DNA from: Synergistota bacterium
Lineage (GTDB): Bacteria; Synergistota; Synergistia; Synergistales; Synergistaceae
Length of the DNA stretch: 64,000 nt
Assembly (NCBI GenBank): GCA_023450745.1
Contig: JAEXGR010000060.1
Location: 13,166 to 77,165 of the forward strand
Direction of reading: 5' to 3'
A model generated the notes under the pieces. The model made no database searches and was not told the DNA's origin. It saw only the letters and a program-made list of their open reading frames with translations. Shown piece by piece: positions 35,411 through 43,598 of this stretch; positions within the stretch are counted from its first letter, which is position 1, and each line of letters starts with the position of its first letter. Both the position numbers and the translations under genes were made by a program.

Positions 35411-36486
35411 TCAAAAACACCCCTTATCAGCAGATCTTCTCCGCATTTTATATATCTTGTCTCCCGCAGCCGCCGGACATCCGCCAGGCGCGTAAACTCC
35501 AGCCCTTCGGCGTATGAGAGCCCGCGCCCCATGATCTTCGGCGCGAGAAAGAGCGCGAGCTCGTCGCAGAGCCCCTCTCTCATAAAGGCGGAGGTCACCC
35601 CGGCTCCCGCCTCAACCATCAGGTAATTCACATCCAGCGCGCAGAGCTTTTTCAGCGCTTCGCCAAGAAACGCCTCTCCCGACGCGATAGTCTCGACGCG
35701 CGCGCCCGCCTCCGCCAGCGCCGAGGCCCGGGCGGGCGGCGCGGCCGCCGTCGTAAAGATCACCGCGCCGCCCGCAAGTATCTTCGCCTCCGGCGGCGTG
35801 CGCAGGCGTCGGTCGAGGATCACGCGCAGCGGCGTCCGGCCCGGCGCGTCGCGCACCGTGAGCTGCGGGTCGTCGGCGATGACCGTGCCCACGCCCGTAA
35901 GTACCGCGTCGTTTGCCGCCCGCATCAGGTGCACGCGCGCGCGCGACTCCGCGCCCGTAACCCAGCGGCTCTCGCCGTTTGCGAGCGCCACCTTGCCGTC
36001 AAGCGAGGCGGCGCACTTAACCGTCACCCACGGGCGGCCCTGAACCATGCGCCGGGTAAAGCCGCGGTTCATCCAGCGGCATTCCTTTTCCAGCAGGCCG
36101 CTTTTTACCTCGATGCCCGCGGCCCGGAGCTTTTCCAGCCCGCGGCCGGCGACCCGCGGATTCGGGTCGGTCATTCCCGCGATCACGCGCCGCGGCCGGC
36201 GCTCCGCCAGCATGTCGGCGCAGGGAGGCGTCCTTCCGTAGTGCGAACAGGGCTCGAGGGTCACATAGACGTCCGCGCCTTCGATGTCCCCGCCCGCGTC
36301 GCGCACCGCCTCCACTTCGGCGTGGGGGCCGCCGCATATCTTATGCCAGCCGCGCCCGATGATCTGTCCGCCGCGCACGGCGACGCAGCCGACGCGGGGG
36401 TTCGGGCTGCACTGACGCCCGTTGCGCGCCAGTTCCAGCGCGCAGGTCATATAATATTCGTCAATTTTGCTCTGTGGCGGCGCCAT
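35392..36486 (-). CDS. ribD: Bifunctional pyrimidine deaminase / reductase
   Basis: A 364-residue enzyme for steps two and three of riboflavin synthesis. The deaminase domain carries the zinc ligands in 'GGPHAEVEA' and 'TLEPCSHYGRTPPC'. The reductase domain has 'VKCAASLDGKVAL', 'LTGVGTVIADDPQL' and 'EAGAGVTSAFMREGL'. Overlaps uvrC by 26 bases and ribE by 19, so it is embedded in a coupled operon led by uvrC. No FMN riboswitch is seen ahead of it. Confidence 0.96.
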   Translation of the reverse strand: MAPPQSKIDEYYMTCALELARNGRQCSPNPRVGCVAVRGGQIIGRGWHKICGGPHAEVEAVRDAGGDIEGADVYVTLEPCSHYGRTPPCADMLAERRPRRVIAGMTDPNPRVAGRGLEKLRAAGIEVKSGLLEKECRWMNRGFTRRMVQGRPWVTVKCAASLDGKVALANGESRWVTGAESRARVHLMRAANDAVLTGVGTVIADDPQLTVRDAPGRTPLRVILDRRLRTPPEAKILAGGAVIFTTAAAPPARASALAEAGARVETIASGEAFLGEALKKLCALDVNYLMVEAGAGVTSAFMREGLCDELALFLAPKIMGRGLSYAEGLEFTRLADVRRLRETRYIKCGEDLLIRGVFECSPDL

Positions 36487-37978
36487 CGGCGTTCGTCTCC
36501 TTTATAGCGTTGGTTATCTCTTCCTGACCGTCCTCATTCAGCTTCGCCAGAATCCTCTTCGCGAGCGCCGGCCCAATCCCCGGCGCGGCGGCAAGCTCGT
36601 CGGCGGGGAGGTCTCTGATCGCCCGGACGCTGCCGAACCTTGTGATGAGCATCGCGGCCTTGGCCTTCCCGATGCCGGAGACCTCTTCAATCTTGCTCCG
36701 CTTGAAGCTCTGGGCGCGCCGCGTCCGGTGCGACGTGATCGCAAAACGGTGCGATTCGTCGCGCACATGCTGCAGCAGCCGCAGCACGGGGTCGGTATAG
36801 TCAAGCCGCACCGGCTCCTTGCGGTTCGGGAGATAGACCTCTTCAAATTCTTTCGCCAGCGAGATTATCGGAATGTTGTGAATGCCGAGATCGTCGAGCG
36901 CCTGCATCGCGAAGTCGAGCTGCACGGGGCCGCCGTCGATCAAAATCAGCTGCGGCAGCGGCTCCTGCCCCTTGAGGCAGCGGCTGTAACGGCGCGTCAG
37001 CGTCTCTTTCATCGAACGGAAGTCGTCGATACCCTCCACCGTCCGGATGTTGAACTTTCGGTAGAGCGAAGGGTTGGGATAGCCCTGCTCGAAGACCACG
37101 GCGACGCCGACGGTATATTCCCCCGCGCTGTGCGAGATGTCAAAGCCGTCGATGCGCCAGGGCAGGATTGGCAGTTCAAAGGTTCTCTGCATCGCGTTCA
37201 GCACCTCGAAGAAGTTATCCTGCCCCGAGGGGATGTCCGGTATCGTGTGCTGCTGGCGGCTGACGCGCCAAATCGCGCGTATCGTGTCGCGCAGGTGCGC
37301 CGCCTCTTCAAAACGCATCTCGCGCGCCGCCCGGTCCATCCGCCGGCGCAGCCTCTCGATGAGCTCCGCTCCCTGCCCCTGCAAAAGCAGCACGACGTCG
37401 GCTACGCGGTCGCGGTACTCGTGCTCCGTGCAATGTTCGCAGCAGGGCGCGAGGCAGCGGCCGAGAGAATATTTCATGCAGGGCCGCCCTCCCGTCGGCT
37501 TCGCGAGCTCGCTCTTGCAGGAGCGCAGCGGCAGATAGCGCTCAACCAGCCGCAGCAGCGCCCGCACCTCCTGCACGCGGACATAGGGCCCGATGTAGAC
37601 CGCCCCGTCGTCAAGCTTGATGCGCGTCACGACGATTCGCGGGTACTTTTCCGCGGTGATCTTGATATAGGCGTAGCGCTCGTTCATCTTGAGGTCGACG
37701 TTAAAGAAGGGCTGATAGAGCTTTATGAGCCGGTTCTCCAGAATCAGCGCCTCGATCTCGCTCTCCGTGCGCATCGTCGAGATATCGCGTATCGTCGCGA
37801 CAAGTTTGCGCAGGCGCGGCGAGGCAAAGTTGCTGTGACGGAAATAGGACGAGACCCTCTTTCTGAGGGACTTGGCCTTTCCGATGTATATGATCTCCCC
37901 GTGCTCGTCGCGCATGAGATAGACGCCCGGCTTGTCCGGAAAACCCTTGACAAATTTTATCAATTCTTCCTTATTCAA
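36461..37978 (-). CDS. uvrC: Excinuclease ABC subunit C, internally shortened
   Basis: The incision subunit of nucleotide excision repair. GIY-YIG nuclease at the N-terminus ('GVYLMRD', 'IIYIGKAKSLRKRV'), a Cys-rich 'CMKYSLGRCLAPC', the UVR motif ('FEEAAHLRD', 223-231), RNase H-like nuclease ('DGFDISH' with Asp280, 'LIDGGPVQL') and C-terminal tandem HhH. The chain is only 505 residues: UVR to DGFDISH takes about 46 residues, where E. coli UvrC uses about 160. Catalytic residues of both nucleases are kept, so it looks functional but lacks a middle domain. I start at TTG (37978), 8 bases after AAAGGG; further upstream codons have no site. Leads the rib-serS operon; divergent from cysS. Confidence 0.93.
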   Translation of the reverse strand: MNKEELIKFVKGFPDKPGVYLMRDEHGEIIYIGKAKSLRKRVSSYFRHSNFASPRLRKLVATIRDISTMRTESEIEALILENRLIKLYQPFFNVDLKMNERYAYIKITAEKYPRIVVTRIKLDDGAVYIGPYVRVQEVRALLRLVERYLPLRSCKSELAKPTGGRPCMKYSLGRCLAPCCEHCTEHEYRDRVADVVLLLQGQGAELIERLRRRMDRAAREMRFEEAAHLRDTIRAIWRVSRQQHTIPDIPSGQDNFFEVLNAMQRTFELPILPWRIDGFDISHSAGEYTVGVAVVFEQGYPNPSLYRKFNIRTVEGIDDFRSMKETLTRRYSRCLKGQEPLPQLILIDGGPVQLDFAMQALDDLGIHNIPIISLAKEFEEVYLPNRKEPVRLDYTDPVLRLLQHVRDESHRFAITSHRTRRAQSFKRSKIEEVSGIGKAKAAMLITRFGSVRAIRDLPADELAAAPGIGPALAKRILAKLNEDGQEEITNAIKETNADGAATEQN

Positions 37979-38068
37979 AAAATTAACCCTTTCTGTGATT
38001 GCAGTCCGCCACCACATGGTATAGGATATCACAATAATGTATAAGAAGTAACGCGGAGGTGCTCAAAG

Positions 38069-39475
38069 ATGGCATTGGCAGTATATAATGACTTAACGAG
38101 AACAAAGGAAAAATTCGTCCCGATCGAGGAGGGCAAGGTTCGCTTCTACGTCTGCGGGCCGACGGTCTACAATTACTTTCATATAGGAAACGCGCGGCCC
38201 TTCGTACTCTTTGACGTCTTCAGGCGTTATCTCGAAAGCCTCGGCTACGAAGTGAAATACGTCCAGAACTTCACCGACATCGACGACAAGATGATAAAAC
38301 GCGCTCATGAGGACGGCGTCACCGTCGCCGAGCTTGCGGAGCGTTTCATCAACGAATACTACCAGGACGCCGACGCCCTCGGCATCCGCCGCGCGACGGT
38401 CAACCCGCGCGCCACGCACGAGATCGCGGCGATCATAGAGATCATCAGCACCCTCATCGAAAAAGGACACGCCTACGTGGTGGACGGCGACGTCTATTTC
38501 AACGTCGCGAGCTTCAGTGAATATGGCAAGCTCTCAAAACAGAGCGTCGACGAACTGCTCTCCGGCGCGCGCATCGACGTTGACGAACGCAAACAGCAGC
38601 CCCTTGACTTCGCGCTCTGGAAATCCGCCAAGCCCGGCGAGCCCTCCTGGGAGAGCCCCTGGGGCCCCGGACGTCCCGGCTGGCACATCGAATGCAGCGC
38701 GATGTCGACAAAATATCTCGGCAAGACGATCGACATTCACGGCGGCGGCAGCGACCTCATCTTCCCGCACCACGAAAACGAGATCGCGCAGTCCGAATGC
38801 GCCAACGAGACCCAGTTCGTAAAATACTGGCTCCACAACGCCTACCTGCTCATCGACAAGGAAAAGATGTCAAAGTCTCTCGGCAACTTCCTCACCGTAC
38901 ATGACGTGCGCGAGAAGCTGAATCCGCTGGTCTTGCGCTTCTTCCTTATGAGCGTCCACTACCGCTCGCCGCTCAACTTCTCGCAGGAGGGGCTCGAACA
39001 GGCGAAGGCGGCGCTCGAAAGGCTCCATAACTGCTACGCCGACTTGCTGTTCGCGCTCGACAACCGGGCCGCCGGCGGCGCGGACGAGACGCTGCGCGCG
39101 GCGGTAAAGGCCGCGGAGGAGGGCTTCACCGCCGCGATGGACGACGACTTCAACACCGCGGGGGCGGTCGGCTGCATCTTCGAGATGGTGCGGGCCGTCA
39201 ACGTTCACCTGACGGAGCACCAGGAGATCGACAAGGAGACGCTGACGGAGGCTGAGGCCTTCTTTGAAAAGACCAACGGCATCCTCGGCTACCTGCCGGC
39301 GGCAGATAAGGAAGACGACGCGGACGCCGAAATCGACGCGCTCGTCGCCGAACGTACGGAGGCGAGGAAAGCCAAGAACTTCAAACGTTCCGACGAAATC
39401 CGCGACCTGCTCGCCGCCAGGGGCGTCGTCATCGAGGACACGCCGCAGGGGCCGCGCTGGAAGAAGACGCTGTAA
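38069..39475 (+). CDS. cysS: Cysteinyl-tRNA synthetase
   Basis: Class I synthetase charging tRNA-Cys. The 468-residue chain has 'YVCGPTVYNYFHIGNARPF' (zinc Cys and HIGH-type motif), 'PGWHIECSAM' (zinc Cys), 'IHGGGSDLIFPHHENE' and 'KMSKSLGN' (KMSKS loop). The C-terminal anticodon-binding domain follows ('DDDFNTAGAVG'). ATG with GCGGAGGTG. Monocistronic; the 90-base gap from uvrC holds its promoter, but no convincing -35/-10 pair stands out. Confidence 0.98.
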   Translation: MALAVYNDLTRTKEKFVPIEEGKVRFYVCGPTVYNYFHIGNARPFVLFDVFRRYLESLGYEVKYVQNFTDIDDKMIKRAHEDGVTVAELAERFINEYYQDADALGIRRATVNPRATHEIAAIIEIISTLIEKGHAYVVDGDVYFNVASFSEYGKLSKQSVDELLSGARIDVDERKQQPLDFALWKSAKPGEPSWESPWGPGRPGWHIECSAMSTKYLGKTIDIHGGGSDLIFPHHENEIAQSECANETQFVKYWLHNAYLLIDKEKMSKSLGNFLTVHDVREKLNPLVLRFFLMSVHYRSPLNFSQEGLEQAKAALERLHNCYADLLFALDNRAAGGADETLRAAVKAAEEGFTAAMDDDFNTAGAVGCIFEMVRAVNVHLTEHQEIDKETLTEAEAFFEKTNGILGYLPAADKEDDADAEIDALVAERTEARKAKNFKRSDEIRDLLAARGVVIEDTPQGPRWKKTL

Positions 39476-39500
39476 GCGAAACGTCGTTTTTTAAATTTAA

Positions 39501-39544
39501 GCGGGAGGCGGCGCGGGACTTTTTGTCTCCGCACCGCCTCCCGC
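39501..39544. terminator. Hairpin between cysS and the C1 protease gene
   Basis: GCGGGAGGCGG (39501-39511) pairs perfectly with CCGCCTCCCGC (39534-39544). On the minus strand it is followed by TTAAATTTAAAAAA, so it is better placed to stop the protease transcript, but it also lies 25 bases after the cysS stop and could serve both. Confidence 0.65.
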
Positions 39545-39572
39545 TGTCGGGCCTCAAGATAAACGCCGGCGC

Positions 39573-41249
39573 TCAGCTCCGCGAAACGCGGGGCGAACGT
39601 TGCCGCCGCTTCCCCAGCGCCGGCAGCGCCGCCAACACCGACAGCGCGGCCCACCCGGCGCGGCAGCCGGAGCCGGCTTCATTACGCGGCGCGGCGAAAG
39701 CCTTGAGGCAGACGTTGCCCTCATCCCACGTGGGAGAACAGAGGTCGGTCCACTCCGTACCGTTCGAGGATTTCCAGCAGCGCCCCTTTTCACAGGTTGA
39801 TTTATCGGTTTCTTCGTCGCGCGACGGGTATTCGACGGGAATTCTGCGCACCACTCTCCCCGGCGTCGTCAGCTTCACCGTCACGGAAAAGTTTTCCCCG
39901 GCGGCGACTGACACGGGAGAGGGCAGAACCAGCGTGTTATAGCCCGCGTATTTGAGGCTCCGCGCGAAGGCGAGCCTTCGTGCGCCCGAAACCGGCGAAC
40001 CGGCGCATCCCGTGTATATGCTCACCTCGCATTCCGCGTTCGGAAGCGGCGTGTAAAAGGCGACCGCAGTCAGCGATTCGTCCCGTTTCGCCGTAAATAT
40101 ATTGGCGAAAGCGGAGCTCTCCATGCCGTAGTCTGAAGACGCGCACACGCGGCCGGCGGCGCCGTCCTCCCCCTCTTCCCCTTCGGGTTCCTCTTCCTCG
40201 GGGACGGGTTCCTCTTCCGGATCTGGACCGCTTTCTTCCTCCGGCTCTATATATCGGCCGTCGCCGATGAAGCCGACCAGCCCCAGCGGGTCGTACTGGT
40301 AGACATTTTCATTGCCGGCCGCCCTGCCGGCGATAAAGGCGCTGCCGTTGCATAGGCTGGCTTCCTCATAAGAGACATAATAGTAGCCGCCGTCGCCATA
40401 CTCCGTCCCCCAGCTGTTTCTCACTACCCACGCGCCGTCGGCCCGCGGCTTCATGTCGGGGCTGTATACGCCGCCGAATTTATCGCGGCTGAAGCCGTCG
40501 TCCCAGCCGACGATGAGCACAGAGTGATTGGGCCTGCCTTGGCCGAAAATTCCCGTAAAATAGGCGCCGGAGGAGCTGATGAGCTGCAAATCGTCCGGAA
40601 CACCCTCCTCCGGGTCTTCGTCGGGGTGAAAGATGTCAACCGCGAGCGCGCCGCAGTCAAGTATCGTCTCTTTGAGTAATTTGACGCGCGCTTCGCCGTC
40701 GTTATAAATATTCACCGTATCGGAATTTTTTAATAAATGCAGGTCGTCGCTCAGAAAATAGACGCCGGTGACTTTAAAATCCCGCGGACGCGCCTCCGGT
40801 TTATAAACGGCGGCAATATGTTCCGGATAGGGCGCCCGCGACTCGAAAAGCGGCCCCGTGCCGCGCGCGTACAGCGCCGCCGCCTGAAATACCGTGCCGC
40901 CGTCGTTATAATATTCTTCGCTTCCCGCCTCAAAGGCCGGCAGCCCCGCGCCTTCGTCGTTGAAGGTGTAGTAGACCTGATACCAGACGGAGAGGCTCTC
41001 TTTACTTTTCATCAAGCCCTGCGAAATAAGCGACGATTCTACCGCGGCGGTCATCGACATCGACCAGCAGACGCCGAACGGCTTGCCGTCCGGGTGCTGC
41101 TGCTTTACCGGCGAAAGCCAGCCCTTTTCCCTCAGGTCGTACGAACGCGGCAGCGCCGTCCCGGCGCTCAACGAAGACGCCGCGGTGAAAGACAAAGCGA
41201 GTACGGCGGCGAAGAGCGCGATGATTTTATGATATTTTCGGTCGTTCAC
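39573..41249 (-). CDS. Secreted C1 (papain-family) cysteine protease with Synergist-CTERM anchor
   Basis: A 558-residue exported protease. A hydrophobic signal peptide covers about residues 8-28. The papain-like domain has the nucleophile in 'FGVCWSMSM', the His in 'PNHSVLIVGWDDG' and the Asn in 'VVRNSWGTEYGDGG'. A Glu/Pro-rich linker of about 35 residues follows, then a beta-rich domain of the type found behind bacterial C1A proteases ('NIFTAKRDESLTAVAFYT'). The end is 'GSGCRAGWAALSVLAALP' plus basic residues, a Synergist-CTERM signal. I start at GTG (41249), which has AGGAG 8 bases upstream; an ATG 6 codons earlier is less well placed. Probably cell-surface peptide degradation, fitting an amino-acid fermenter. 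Confidence 0.85.
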   Translation of the reverse strand: MNDRKYHKIIALFAAVLALSFTAASSLSAGTALPRSYDLREKGWLSPVKQQHPDGKPFGVCWSMSMTAAVESSLISQGLMKSKESLSVWYQVYYTFNDEGAGLPAFEAGSEEYYNDGGTVFQAAALYARGTGPLFESRAPYPEHIAAVYKPEARPRDFKVTGVYFLSDDLHLLKNSDTVNIYNDGEARVKLLKETILDCGALAVDIFHPDEDPEEGVPDDLQLISSSGAYFTGIFGQGRPNHSVLIVGWDDGFSRDKFGGVYSPDMKPRADGAWVVRNSWGTEYGDGGYYYVSYEEASLCNGSAFIAGRAAGNENVYQYDPLGLVGFIGDGRYIEPEEESGPDPEEEPVPEEEEPEGEEGEDGAAGRVCASSDYGMESSAFANIFTAKRDESLTAVAFYTPLPNAECEVSIYTGCAGSPVSGARRLAFARSLKYAGYNTLVLPSPVSVAAGENFSVTVKLTTPGRVVRRIPVEYPSRDEETDKSTCEKGRCWKSSNGTEWTDLCSPTWDEGNVCLKAFAAPRNEAGSGCRAGWAALSVLAALPALGKRRQRSPRVSRS

Positions 41250-41331
41250 GAGATCATCTCCTGCCATGCGGCGGTAAAAAAGCAGGCGCGGAAGAGCCCC
41301 CGCGCCTGTCGTTCAATGCGTTGCCCGCGGC

Positions 41332-42957
41332 TTACCTCTTTTTCTTCCAGACGACCGCCGCGCCCGGAACCGCCGTAAAGAGCAGCAGCACCGCCCAGCC
41401 GGCGTTGCAGCCGCCGCTGGAACCGCCGCCGGCCGGGCGCGGCTCGCCTTTGACGTTGAGCGTCAGCGTCCGCGCGGCGACGGGAGTCTTGTCCGCGCTC
41501 GTATAGGCGCTGAGCTCCATCTTAAGCGACTTGCCCCGATACGCGGCGGGAATGGCGAAGTCGTGCTTGAACTCATACATACAGGCTCCCTTGGCTCCCG
41601 TCTTCACGTTCGTTTTCGACCACGAATCATAATAATGCCGGTCGAGGGCGATCTCCTTATCGCATGAGAGTATCTCCGTTCCCCCGTCGGTCAGCGAATA
41701 GTGGACGCCCGCGACGCGGTCTTTGACCGTATAAGACTTATCGTCGTTGGCGTCGACGTCGCAGGATACCGGCACCGCCACGCCGAAGATCGAGAGCAGT
41801 TCGCCGTCGTAGAGATCGATTACGCCGCGCGAAAGGTCTGTCTTGATATACTTGTCGTGATCGTCAAGATTATAAATATTGTCCGCCGCCGTCCCTGAGG
41901 GGCGGAACTCGACACGCGTCAGCTCCATCTTGTTCGCGCGGTCCATCTCTATCAGCTTGCCGTCCGTCGTGCCGCCCTTGTGGACGACCGACGGTTCGCC
42001 GATGTCGTAGCGGTAAAAACGCACCCGCGGAGATTCGATCTCGCCCCTGTGCACAAGATAGGCAAGCTCGGTGTCCTGCGTCGCGTTCTTTGGATGCACC
42101 TCGTAAAGAATCGCGTGTACGTTGCCCTCGTTATATTCTATCGAATCGTTCGGCCGCCAGCGTCTGGTGATTTCAAACGTCTTCCAGTAACCGGGAAAAA
42201 AGTCCATCAGCAGCGTGTACTCGTCTTTGTCGCGCGCGGAAAACTCGTTCATTTTTACGTCGTGCCCGTTGACGTAACAGTAACGGCCCAGCATCTTGCC
42301 CTTGGTGTAGCCTACTTTGATATCTAAATCTTTGCTTGCGAGCACGGGGCCGCCGCTTTCAATATTATTAATGAACGATATTGTCAGCGTGTAGTCACCG
42401 GCAGTCAGGTCTTCAATATCGGCTGAATCTATTTGGTAATCCTTAGTAGCCCCGCCCATGATGATGGCCGAGAAGAAATCTCCGCTCGTATATGTCCCCT
42501 TCCCTGTGTCAAAATCATATTTGTTGTAGATCATCGCTTTATTCTCGGGGTTTTTAAACGCCTCTTCCGTCCCGTCCGGGGCGATCATATCGGGCGCCAT
42601 CCACTTGTCGACGGAGGTGATGTTGGCGTGCGCGGGATAGGTGTTCACATCGCGGGAGTTCGCCGCGTAAGCCGCGTATATATCGGAGCTGGGCGTGTAA
42701 CCCGTGTCATCTACATGAGAGCGGATATAACTCAGAGGCTCGTCAATCCCATCCTTAAACAGTTCAATTTGGACGTCAAAAGACACGGGGTCTCCCGCGT
42801 CCCTGCTGATGGTTCCCTTGATCAGAATGTCTCTCAATGGCGCGACCGTCAGATTGTCCTTCGGCTGAATCACCTTGAATGACAACGCCTCCGCCGTGTT
42901 GGAGAACAGGCATACCGAGATAAATAACGCCGCAAAAATACGGATGGTTCTGCGCAT
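41332..42957 (-). CDS. Secreted Synergist-CTERM protein of unknown function
   Basis: A 541-residue exported protein. The signal peptide (1-24) ends at 'AEA-LS'. The body is beta-rich without a family I recognise: an N-terminal 'LRDILIKGTISRDAGDPVSFDVQI' looks like an Ig-like strand pattern, and later parts have aromatic-rich segments ('RRWRPNDSIEYNEG', 'RFYRYDIGEPSV'). The C-terminus is 'GGGSSGGCNAGWAVLLL' plus 'WKKKR', a textbook Synergist-CTERM. It follows the same strand as the C1 protease with an 82-base gap, so they may be co-expressed. Not an enzyme by any motif I can see; possibly a surface or adhesin-like protein. Confidence 0.8.
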   Translation of the reverse strand: MRRTIRIFAALFISVCLFSNTAEALSFKVIQPKDNLTVAPLRDILIKGTISRDAGDPVSFDVQIELFKDGIDEPLSYIRSHVDDTGYTPSSDIYAAYAANSRDVNTYPAHANITSVDKWMAPDMIAPDGTEEAFKNPENKAMIYNKYDFDTGKGTYTSGDFFSAIIMGGATKDYQIDSADIEDLTAGDYTLTISFINNIESGGPVLASKDLDIKVGYTKGKMLGRYCYVNGHDVKMNEFSARDKDEYTLLMDFFPGYWKTFEITRRWRPNDSIEYNEGNVHAILYEVHPKNATQDTELAYLVHRGEIESPRVRFYRYDIGEPSVVHKGGTTDGKLIEMDRANKMELTRVEFRPSGTAADNIYNLDDHDKYIKTDLSRGVIDLYDGELLSIFGVAVPVSCDVDANDDKSYTVKDRVAGVHYSLTDGGTEILSCDKEIALDRHYYDSWSKTNVKTGAKGACMYEFKHDFAIPAAYRGKSLKMELSAYTSADKTPVAARTLTLNVKGEPRPAGGGSSGGCNAGWAVLLLFTAVPGAAVVWKKKR

Positions 42958-43183
42958 CAGAATCGCCTCTTTCTTGTCAGATTAACCGCCGGCGCCGCCA
43001 GTAAGATGACGCCGTGATTCACGAAAATAAAATATCTGCAAAAATTATACGAAAGTCATATAAATATAAAAATACCCCAAAAGGGATATTTTTCCCGGCG
43101 GACGGCCGCCTGACGCCGCACCGCTCGGTTTGGGCCTCTCCGGCGCTTCCGTAATGCCGGCGAGGCCCTGAGTAACGAAACAA
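42958..43183 (-). promoter_or_regulatory. Upstream region of the Synergist-CTERM gene
   Basis: This AT-rich gap precedes the minus-strand CTERM gene. A -10 TATAAT is present on the minus strand (43044-43049) with a poor -35 (TTTTTA, 43067-43072) at 17 bases. A small stem ATACCC/GGGTAT-like element lies at about 43073-43090. No gene is supported here. Confidence 0.35.
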
Positions 43184-43208
43184 GGCTGAGCGCCGTGAGC
43201 GCTCAGCC
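43184..43208 (-). terminator. Terminator of the AOR-MoaD operon
   Basis: GGCTGAGCGC (43184-43193) pairs perfectly with GCGCTCAGCC (43199-43208) around a 5-base loop. On the minus strand it is followed by TTGTTTCG. It lies about 80 bases after the MoaD stop codon. Confidence 0.7.
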
Positions 43209-43218
43209 AGATTTTAGT

Positions 43219-43293
43219 TTATTCCGCCGCTGCCGGCGCCTGCGCAAGCTCGGGGACGGCCACATTTACCGCCTCGCCGCAGGTGATAATCAA
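43219..43293 (-). CDS. Possible 24-residue peptide after MoaD
   Basis: A TTG overlapping the MoaD stop (TTGA) opens a 24-codon frame (IITCGEAVNVAVPELAQ...) ending in TAA just before the operon terminator. Its codons look like those of real genes here (GC-rich third positions). There is no ribosome site beyond that of coupled translation, and the peptide matches nothing I know. It may be a relic, a real small peptide, or chance. Confidence 0.2.
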   Translation of the reverse strand: MIITCGEAVNVAVPELAQAPAAAE

Positions 43294-43562
43294 CCGCCGC
43301 CGATAAGAGGGAATATCCGGATATCGTCGCCGTCTTGCAGCGGCGTGTCGTCTTTCTGGAGGTGAAGCATGTGATGGCCGTTGACAAGAATGTTCACCCG
43401 GCGGGAGATATGCTCTCCGTCCATACAGAAATCGCGAAAACTTTTGCCATACCGGTCGCAAAGTTTTCTCATGAGGAGGGCAAGCGTCGGCTCACAGGGC
43501 ACTAAGATCTCTTTTGCCCCGACCATCGCCCTGAGATCCGCGAAAAATCCTATTTTTAGCAC
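43290..43562 (-). CDS. MoaD/ThiS-like sulfur carrier protein
   Basis: A 90-residue ubiquitin-fold sulfur carrier ending in 'PLIGGG', the C-terminal di-glycine that is thiocarboxylated for pterin dithiolene formation. N-terminal 'KIGFFADLRAMVG' and 'ILVNGHHM' match the MoaD type found beside aldehyde ferredoxin oxidoreductases. Probably supplies sulfur for the tungstopterin of the AOR upstream. Start is GTG with GGAGAGGG. It follows AOR by 36 bases. Confidence 0.85.
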   Translation of the reverse strand: MLKIGFFADLRAMVGAKEILVPCEPTLALLMRKLCDRYGKSFRDFCMDGEHISRRVNILVNGHHMLHLQKDDTPLQDGDDIRIFPLIGGG

Positions 43563-43598
43563 CGCGCGCCCTCTCCTTTCCAGCTCTTGATTATTTAA

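Noticed and set aside
36467..38044. A 525-codon open frame on the plus strand opposite uvrC, and similarly long frames opposite purB, guaB, ribBA and the molybdenum hydroxylases.
   Set aside because: They are antisense to well-supported genes, match no family, lack ribosome sites and are expected from the high-GC third-position bias.
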